A stretch of DNA of 6,321 bases from JAAZNO01 sp012798275 (GTDB lineage Bacteria; Chloroflexota; Anaerolineae; B4-G1; SLSP01), in NCBI GenBank assembly GCA_035347995.1, contig DAOPQD010000138.1:1-6321 (forward strand), read 5' to 3'. Position numbers and translations under genes: made by a program. Below the pieces are notes generated by a model. It worked only from the letters and a program-made list of their open reading frames with translations. It was not told where the DNA came from and did no database searches. This document shows, one piece after another, positions 1 through 5,180 of the stretch. Each line of letters begins with the position of its first letter. Positions within the stretch are counted from its first letter, which is position 1.

Positions 1-2
1 TG

Positions 3-2147
3 AACCTATTGCCATTGCGCGCGTTGCTGGAGGCTACTCCCTATCCCCTGTTGTATGTGATGGCTTTGCTGCGCGGCGCCCGCGTGCCACGCAATCTGCC
101 CAAGGTTGAGCTGGTGGCGCTGACCCTGGCAACACTCAGCGACCTCTCTGCACTGGGCGACCTGCTGGCAAGTCTGAGCGTTGAGGAGCGCATGGTGTTA
201 GCCGACCTGGTTGCTGCCGGTGGCCGATTGCCACGATATCACCTTGCCCGTCGTTATGGCGATTTCCGCGAGTTCCGCCCCTGGGACGCCGCCAGCCCGA
301 CGCGCCCCTGGGAGCATCCCGCCTCACCTGTGGAGCAGCTCTACTTCCTGGGTCTCATCTTCTGGGATCCAGAGTCTCGCGATCTGCTCATTCCGGCAGA
401 CATGCTTGCCCATTATCCGGTCCCCCTGCGTCCTCCGCAACGTCCTCTGGCGCCCGCTGTGCCACTGCCGGTGCTGCACGATCTGGTGCAGTTGCTGGCG
501 TTGCTCGCGGCTGACCCGCCGCGCCTGGTGCACGGGCGCTGGCTTCCACCCGCATTCCTGCGCGAGTGGGGCGCGCGTTGTTGCCAGGTGCCCGCCCATC
601 CGGCTCTGGTAGGGGAACTGCGCGCCCCGCGACGGCGCTTTTGGCACTATCTGGCTGTGGCTGCGGGATTGGTTGGTCCCGCTGGGCAGTTCCTGGTCTT
701 GACGCCAGCGGGTTGGGAATGGTTGGCTGCCGCGCCTGCTGCCCAATTGCAGGCTCTGTGGCCCGCGTTCGCTACGCCCAACGCTAAACAGTGGGCAGAT
801 TTTCGCCTGCCTGCCTACCGGCTGGGCATTACCAGCACACTGCACGCGGCTCTGGTGCGCGAGTTGACACGCTCTGCCACGCACTCTGCCGCTTTGGGCA
901 GCGCCGAAGCGCTGGCTGCGCGGTTATTAGCGTATGATCCAGCGCCACGCTCAGCTTTGGGAGCGCACGCCTGGGAGCCAGAAACGCAGCTGACCGAGGC
1001 TTTGCTCGCCCTGTTGAGCGGCCCTTTGACGGCTTTGGGCGTCATCACTGCCGAAGCATCCGGGCTACACCTTACGGCATGGGGCGCTTACCTGCTCGGG
1101 GGTCCCGCACCTCAACCCGCGCCTCCGCCACCCTTCATGCTGGGGGTGGAATTCGATTTCACGCCGCCCGGCGTGGCCTGCGATCCCCTGGCTGTGGTGA
1201 CGCTCGCGACTTGCGCCGCAAGGCAGGCCTCGGGCGCCTATCGGCTTACGCAGGCGAGTTGGGTGCGCGCGTTGCAGCGCGGCGCTACTGCCGAAGCGCT
1301 GCTCACGCAGCTCAACACCGTGGCGCAACGCCCTCTCACCGGAGCTGAGGTTGCTACGCTCACTGCCTGGGCAGCGGGGGCGGCACGGATGCGTGTGCAA
1401 CGGCTCACCGTGTTGGAAGTGAGCGACCCGGAGATTCTGGCGCGCTTGCAGCACAGTCGCCGGGGCCGGCAGCTGGTGTTGCGGACTCTGGGACGGCGTG
1501 CGGTGGCAGTGGATGAGGGGAAGTTGCCGCTGTTGGTGCGCAGACTCACCCAACAGGAAGACGCGCCGCCGTGGGTGGAATTGCCTCAGACCACGACGTC
1601 AGAACAGGATAGGGGACTGGGGAAAGGCGGCGCTGCGTTGCTGTGGCTCGCAGCGCGCGTGTACCGTGACTTGGGTAAGGTATTGCCCTTGCCTGCTGCG
1701 CTGCCAGATGAGGTGCTGGAACGGTTGGCGGCGCAACTCGCGCCGGGGGATTTGACTGCCGCAGAAGCCAGTGCGCAGCGTGTGCGAGCTGCTTTACAGG
1801 ATGCCTTTGCCGGACGCTCAGCCTTCCCGATGTGGACACAGCCGACCTTGAAGATTGAAGAGAGCCTGCCCATCATTGAACAGGCCTTACAGGACGGTCT
1901 GGCGTTGGAGCTGGCTTACTACACCGCCGGACGCGACGAAACGACGCGACGGATTGTTGAACCCTACCGCATCGAGCGCCGCTGCACCCGCTACGGCGAG
2001 GAACTCTATCTGGTGGGCTTTTGTCGGCGAGCGCAAGCCGAACGTGTCTTTCGCCTGGACCGCATTCGGGAACTGGCGCTCATACCGGTTGTTGACCACC
2101 GGGCGCTGCGGAGGGAATCCGGCGCTGATGACGAGAATGCGGAATAG
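3..2147 (+). CDS. XPB/Ssl2-N-like and WYL domain protein, 5' end at or beyond the window edge
   Basis: Residue numbers count from the TTG at 9. Residues 1-110 are helical and Leu/Ala-rich, as in helicase-associated proteins. Residues about 377-510 (from MLGVEFDF, through RLTQASWVRAL and PLTGAEVATLTAWA) match the XPB/Ssl2 N-terminal-like domain (Helicase_C_3). Residues about 620-690 are a WYL domain: LPIIEQALQDGLALELAYY, then GEELYLVGF and RVFRLDRIREL. The signature triad reads L666-Y667-L668, so the Trp is replaced. WYL domains bind ligands or nucleic acid in regulators, several of them in CRISPR and phage-defence loci. I see no Walker A or DEAD motif and no clear helix-turn-helix. The frame is open to the left edge. 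One base before the window would complete an NTG codon giving M-N-L-L-P-L-R, a likely start that would overlap an upstream TGA stop (positions 1-3). The domain calls are good; a regulatory role for the cas operon is inferred only from position. Confidence 0.85.
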   Translation, partial: NLLPLRALLEATPYPLLYVMALLRGARVPRNLPKVELVALTLATLSDLSALGDLLASLSVEERMVLADLVAAGGRLPRYHLARRYGDFREFRPWDAASPTRPWEHPASPVEQLYFLGLIFWDPESRDLLIPADMLAHYPVPLRPPQRPLAPAVPLPVLHDLVQLLALLAADPPRLVHGRWLPPAFLREWGARCCQVPAHPALVGELRAPRRRFWHYLAVAAGLVGPAGQFLVLTPAGWEWLAAAPAAQLQALWPAFATPNAKQWADFRLPAYRLGITSTLHAALVRELTRSATHSAALGSAEALAARLLAYDPAPRSALGAHAWEPETQLTEALLALLSGPLTALGVITAEASGLHLTAWGAYLLGGPAPQPAPPPPFMLGVEFDFTPPGVACDPLAVVTLATCAARQASGAYRLTQASWVRALQRGATAEALLTQLNTVAQRPLTGAEVATLTAWAAGAARMRVQRLTVLEVSDPEILARLQHSRRGRQLVLRTLGRRAVAVDEGKLPLLVRRLTQQEDAPPWVELPQTTTSEQDRGLGKGGAALLWLAARVYRDLGKVLPLPAALPDEVLERLAAQLAPGDLTAAEASAQRVRAALQDAFAGRSAFPMWTQPTLKIEESLPIIEQALQDGLALELAYYTAGRDETTRRIVEPYRIERRCTRYGEELYLVGFCRRAQAERVFRLDRIRELALIPVVDHRALRRESGADDENAE

Positions 2148-2154
2148 CCAGGCT
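2148..2154. other. 7-bp gap between convergent stop codons
   Basis: The TAG of the WYL gene (2145-2147) and the TAA of cas6 (2155-2157 on the minus strand) are separated by only seven bases. No hairpin terminator can fit in the gap and I see none straddling it, so each transcript probably reads into the 3' end of the other gene or ends there in a factor-dependent way. Confidence 0.8.
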
Positions 2155-3129
2155 TTACTCGGTTACCGTGAATTTCCCGTTTCCAAACACCGTCCCTTTG
2201 CCCACATGCAGCAAGGTGCCCAGGGTCAGCAGGGCGCGGTAAGGCGCCAGTTGTCCCTGGTAACGGTTATGTCCGATCAATCCTCCCATGTTAATGTGCT
2301 GCTGCTGGCGGCTGGAGAAACGCCCCCAATCGTCCCAGCCTGTGGCAGCTTCTTCAATCTGTACCGTCTCGGCTCGGTCAATCCATGCACGAAAATCAGT
2401 CTCCCAGCGCGCACCGCAGTGGAAATAGGCTAGAGATGAAATACGGCCCAACAGCGCCTTCACTAACACGGCAAAAGGTGGTCCCTCGCGCACCAGTTGT
2501 CCAGCGTTCTGCAGCCGGGTGGGGGTGAGAAAATGAATGCTGAGTTGCGCCTCTGGTAATGCTTGTGCCTGGGTTGCTATCTCGGCCTCTGTGACGTACA
2601 GTTGTGGTAACGACTGTAGCACCTCATCAGCGTAGATAGTTTCGCTTATGTCTTGCCAGGGGTGAATTGCTACTACCTGTTGGAGGCGAAAGCGTCCACG
2701 TCTCTCACCCAGTCCGAGCTCGCCCAGACGTCGAAAGGCGACGAGGAAGTGGGGCAGATAGCCCAGCGCCTGTCCCACGAGCACCAGGTGAAAGTCTAGC
2801 AGTTCTCCCACAGCATAGTTGTGTCGGGCCTCTGGCGGCGGTTCGATGATGAAGGGCGTCGGTATCGCGGCATTCTTGCGCAGTACGGCGCTATCCGTGG
2901 GCGGCGCTGGTTCGAATACTGCCGCATACACACAGCTCGCGGTTAGGGGACAGCCCGTGCAGTGCGGGCGATCCGGTTGGACACACACGCCTTGCTTGAA
3001 GGCATAGCCAAAGCCGCCACGCAACACGCCGCCTTTATAGGTAGGCAAAGTCAAGCGCTCGCGTGCTTCGAGGGTGAGACGATACACCCCAAGCTGGAAC
3101 GGTGGCAGGGTCAGCGCGTCAGGATGCAT
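2155..3129 (-). CDS. cas6: CRISPR pre-crRNA endoribonuclease Cas6
   Basis: This RAMP-fold endonuclease cuts pre-crRNA within the repeats to give mature guides. With the start at 3129 it has 324 residues. The N-terminal half carries the RAMP motif LPTYKGGVLRGGFGYAF (28-44) and four cysteines, C49, C57, C60 and C66, a common putative metal-binding insert in type III-associated Cas6 proteins. The C-terminal half shows the family signature FSSRQQQHINMGGLIGHNRY (271-290), then LAPYRALLTLGTLLHVGKG and the Gly-rich loop G310-K-G312...G316-N-G318, with His308 just before it. H237, H278, H287 and H308 are candidate functional histidines; I cannot say which is catalytic. The longer TTG start at 3192 adds 21 low-complexity residues, lacks a ribosome site and overlaps the previous gene by 74 nt. 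The ATG at 3129 has GGGAGG 12 nt upstream and overlaps it by only 11 nt, so I chose it. It is the last gene of the cas operon. Confidence 0.93.
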   Translation of the reverse strand: MHPDALTLPPFQLGVYRLTLEARERLTLPTYKGGVLRGGFGYAFKQGVCVQPDRPHCTGCPLTASCVYAAVFEPAPPTDSAVLRKNAAIPTPFIIEPPPEARHNYAVGELLDFHLVLVGQALGYLPHFLVAFRRLGELGLGERRGRFRLQQVVAIHPWQDISETIYADEVLQSLPQLYVTEAEIATQAQALPEAQLSIHFLTPTRLQNAGQLVREGPPFAVLVKALLGRISSLAYFHCGARWETDFRAWIDRAETVQIEEAATGWDDWGRFSSRQQQHINMGGLIGHNRYQGQLAPYRALLTLGTLLHVGKGTVFGNGKFTVTE

Positions 3130-4072
3130 GTTCAGCGGCAACCTCCCAGGCCCATCTTCCAAAGCCCCACTCCGCCCATTCACCCCAGCCAAAGACCTGC
3201 GCTAACCGCAACGCCGCATCCCAATCGCCCGGCTCGGCTACATGGGCGGTGAAGGCGCTTCCCGGCCAGGCGACCAGACGGTTCTCCCGTGCCCCATTCT
3301 CGAAGGACCAACGCCCCACGAAATCTGGCTTGATGCGCGTATCCACGCGTTCAAAGACTGGCGGGCGGAGTCCTGGCGCCAGTGCCTGGAGTAGCTGCTG
3401 TAATTCGCTATGGAGCTGTTGCGCCAGAACCGTGGTGTTGCCAGTCCAGGGCGTCTCGCCTGCGGCCAAGACATAGGGGGTTTTCCAGTATATGTTCAGC
3501 GATTTATCCACGGGCGGGACATGGAACTTTTGTGTGTAGGTATCCAATGTTGCAACAGTGCTGTCTTGAACTACAAACTGCCCCATACCCAGGGAGCGCA
3601 GGCTGCCCAGGCTGGTCACTTCCGACATCAGCGCCACTGCATCGCGAACTGTTTGCGCGAGTGTGCCATCGTCACCCGGAAGCAGCGCCTCGAATTCGAA
3701 GGGCGTTCCGGCCTTAACTGCCTCCACACTGAGCAGCGCGCCCTCGGCAACGGAGCCGTGGCCGCGCTCCACGGCAATCCGCGCGTGGGACTCCATTTGG
3801 GTTTCGACATTTTTCTCAAAGCGCCCAAACGTGAAATACGCTCGGAGCGGTGCGGTAAAGAACGGCGCTGCTGGCCCCTGGGTTTTGTAATCCTTGTTCT
3901 GGATGGCGAGATCGTCATAGGCCGTAGTGATCAAAGCCGTCAGTAGCGCTCCCCGCAGCGTCGAACCGAGCACGAAGGGGGCGCACTTCCACAGGTTGGC
4001 GTAACCCTGGCGGCGGGTGTGAAACGCGCTGGTCAGCTGGCATTCCACGTGAACCCATTGCCCGGTGAGCAT
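3119..4072 (-). CDS. Cas5-group RAMP protein (Csx10/Csm4-like) of a type III-like CRISPR effector
   Basis: This is probably the subunit that holds the crRNA 5' handle and contacts the Cas10-like protein. From the ATG at 4072 it has 317 residues and two ferredoxin-like RAMP halves, as in Csm4, Cmr3 and Csx10. The first half has FVLGSTLRGALL (33-44), the segment ARIAVERGHGSVAEGALLSV (97-116) with VEAVKAGTPFEFE after it, and a glycine loop LGSLRSLGMGQF (155-166). The second half has WPGSAFTAHV (269-278) and the terminal loop FGWGEWAEWGFGRW (294-307). The ARIAVERG...AEGALLSVEA block resembles Csx10 and also the neighbouring Cas7 protein. I chose the ATG at 4072 because it lies 4 nt after the cas7 stop codon and puts the first beta strand (WVHVECQL) at the N-terminus. 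The ATG at 4126 would overlap cas7 by 50 nt and adds a poorly family-like tail. RAMP assignment is firm; Cas5 versus an unusual Cas7 is less so. Confidence 0.85.
   Translation of the reverse strand: MLTGQWVHVECQLTSAFHTRRQGYANLWKCAPFVLGSTLRGALLTALITTAYDDLAIQNKDYKTQGPAAPFFTAPLRAYFTFGRFEKNVETQMESHARIAVERGHGSVAEGALLSVEAVKAGTPFEFEALLPGDDGTLAQTVRDAVALMSEVTSLGSLRSLGMGQFVVQDSTVATLDTYTQKFHVPPVDKSLNIYWKTPYVLAAGETPWTGNTTVLAQQLHSELQQLLQALAPGLRPPVFERVDTRIKPDFVGRWSFENGARENRLVAWPGSAFTAHVAEPGDWDAALRLAQVFGWGEWAEWGFGRWAWEVAAEHAS
3142..3147 (-). promoter_or_regulatory. Probable ribosome binding site of cas6
   Basis: GGGAGG lies 12 nt before the ATG at 3129, inside the end of the preceding RAMP gene. The spacing is longer than ideal, but no comparable site precedes the alternative TTG start at 3192, so it supports the shorter Cas6 form. 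Confidence 0.5.
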
Positions 4073-4076
4073 CGTT

Positions 4077-4847
4077 TTAACCTGTCGCTTTGGCCAGGCG
4101 CGTATCGAATGCCCGGCGGTATGCATCCAGGTCGCCCGCTGTTGCTTCCCAACCAGTGGCGGTCAGTTTGCGGATGACCACCTGTTGCGGTTCGACCTGT
4201 AGCTGCCCATAGCCGCTGGTCTTCTTCGCGCCGACGCCGAGATAGCCCAGCACTTCCAACCCGCGCAGAATCGCCCCCACCATCCAGTCCTCGGGATTGA
4301 CCAGGCGGATAATGCCGGAAAATTCGACGCCCGCATCCACCGCCTCGACGCTGACTAATGCACCGCCTGCTTGCGCGCGCGTATCACGGGTGATGGCGAC
4401 ATGTGTGCGCTCAGTCAAAATGGCCGGATCAAAAGTATCCTTTAACCGCGCATCTAATACGATTACATGACCAGAAAGTCCCTGAGCGCCACCTGCCGTG
4501 CCAAACATCTGGCAGATCGGGCAGACAGGATCCCTGGGGTCACAGGTATCCAGACGTTCGATCTTTTGTAGATACTCCTTGCGCAGTCTGTTGTCGCGCC
4601 GAATTCTATCTGGAATCGCAGTGTAAGGCACGCAGACTTCAACGCCGCGCTGGGCCAAGATTGCCTCTAGATTACTGCGCAGCGCTCCCTTCAGGCTACT
4701 GCCTGGAATCACCGGCTCGCCGCCGATTCTAATCAGGGGGGAGTCTACCGTAGATTGCGGTTGGTCGCCTGCGCCGATGGACAGCGTACCCAACGTCGTA
4801 TACTTAATAGTCAACTCAACGATGCGGTCTAGTTTTTCGAATGTCAT
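4077..4847 (-). CDS. Cas7-group RAMP protein, Csm3/Csx7-like backbone subunit
   Basis: At 256 residues this has the size and motifs of type III Cas7 backbone proteins, which polymerise along the crRNA spacer and cut bound target RNA. SIGAGDQPQSTVDSPLIR (23-40) aligns with the Csm3 segment holding the catalytic Asp (D32 in Staphylococcus epidermidis Csm3, in AIDSP), so D35 is the predicted cleavage residue. EPVIPGSSLKGALRS (44-58) is the RAMP glycine/lysine motif. C102, C109 and C112, in the run CPICQMFG (109-116), resemble the CPxCxLFG metal-site motif of Csx7 and related Cas7 proteins; C72 could be the fourth ligand. HVAITRDT (149-156) followed by GGALVSVEAVDAGVEF (161-176) and the loop LGVGAKKTSGYGQL (203-216) complete the fold. 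The start is clear: AGGAGG stands 5 nt before the ATG. It is the only Cas7-like gene visible; others could lie outside the window. Confidence 0.9.
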   Translation of the reverse strand: MTFEKLDRIVELTIKYTTLGTLSIGAGDQPQSTVDSPLIRIGGEPVIPGSSLKGALRSNLEAILAQRGVEVCVPYTAIPDRIRRDNRLRKEYLQKIERLDTCDPRDPVCPICQMFGTAGGAQGLSGHVIVLDARLKDTFDPAILTERTHVAITRDTRAQAGGALVSVEAVDAGVEFSGIIRLVNPEDWMVGAILRGLEVLGYLGVGAKKTSGYGQLQVEPQQVVIRKLTATGWEATAGDLDAYRRAFDTRLAKATG

Positions 4848-4852
4848 ATTGT

Positions 4853-4858
4853 CCTCCT
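4853..4858 (-). promoter_or_regulatory. Ribosome binding site of the cas7-like gene
   Basis: AGGAGG lies 5 nt before the ATG at 4847, inside the 18-nt gap after the cas10-like stop codon. It fixes the start of the cas7-like gene and suggests this abundant backbone subunit is translated strongly and independently. Confidence 0.85.
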
Positions 4859-4865
4859 ATGGTGG

Positions 4866-5180
4866 TCACTGGCCTTTGAAATCGCCGAGGTCAGCAACAT
4901 TTTTGATGAATAATGCCCGCTTTTCGCGGTTGGCAAATTCTGTATCATCTCCAGTTCTGCTCGTTTCCAGTTTGAGGTTTCGCAGGTACCCTTTCAGAGC
5001 TTCGGCGAAATTATTCCCTATCTTACCCTTTTTGCAGCGGCGGTCTATTTCCAGACAGAGTTCTTCGAGCGAACCTTTGCGGGCCATCTGCACCAGCGCT
5101 TGTAATTGCGCCTTGGAGATAGCGTATTTGTCTGCGCTTGCTAAGCAGCGAATGGCTTTGACTTCCTCATCGGTAAACAT
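4866..5180 (-). CDS. Putative internally translated Cas11-like small subunit, in frame within the cas10-like gene
   Basis: This is a proposed separate product made from an in-frame start inside the large-subunit gene. The ATG at 5180 (M364 of the long frame) gives 104 residues; the GTG just before it, at 5183, gives 105. The product is predicted mostly helical (TDEEVKAIRCLASADKYAIS, AQLQALVQMARKG, LEELCLEIDRRCKKGKIG, NNFAEALKGYLRNL) and rich in Lys and Arg. Small size, helical content and basic surface are the profile of Cas11 subunits. The start follows a Thr-Gly-Gly-Gly linker after Palm2, exactly at the domain boundary, and is preceded by a nine-base anti-Shine-Dalgarno match. No csm2, cmr5 or other small-subunit gene is seen between cas10 and cas6. 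Internal translation of Cas11 from large-subunit genes is established for types I-B, I-C and I-D. The same peptide is also the normal C-terminal domain of the large protein, so independent expression is an inference. Confidence 0.5.
   Translation of the reverse strand: MFTDEEVKAIRCLASADKYAISKAQLQALVQMARKGSLEELCLEIDRRCKKGKIGNNFAEALKGYLRNLKLETSRTGDDTEFANREKRALFIKNVADLGDFKGQ

Noticed and set aside
324..884. Minus-strand open frame of 186 codons opposite the WYL gene
   Set aside because: It is rich in Arg, Gln and Ser with no motif; the plus-strand frame has recognisable domains.
1608..1650. Possible Walker A in the WYL protein (GLGKGGAA)
   Set aside because: The spacing does not fit GxxxxGK[ST] and no other helicase motifs are present.
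1855..2433. Plus-strand open frame of 192 codons across the convergent junction
   Set aside because: It runs through the WYL and cas6 coding regions in other frames and shows no protein-family features.
3130..3192. Longer Cas6 starting at TTG 3192
   Set aside because: There is no ribosome site, the added residues are low complexity, and overlap with the preceding gene would be 74 nt.
3410..3946. Plus-strand open frame of 178 codons opposite the Cas5-group gene
   Set aside because: It is antisense to a gene with clear RAMP motifs, and its residue make-up (many Arg, Cys, His) is typical of a shadow frame.
4073..4126. Longer Cas5-group protein starting at ATG 4126
   Set aside because: The extension overlaps the end of cas7 by 50 nt and lies before the first conserved beta strand; the ATG at 4072 fits tight operon spacing.
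4938..4952. Gly-Asp-Asp near the C-terminus of the cas10-like protein as a cyclase motif
   Set aside because: It lies in the C-terminal tail after the helical domain, not in a palm hairpin.
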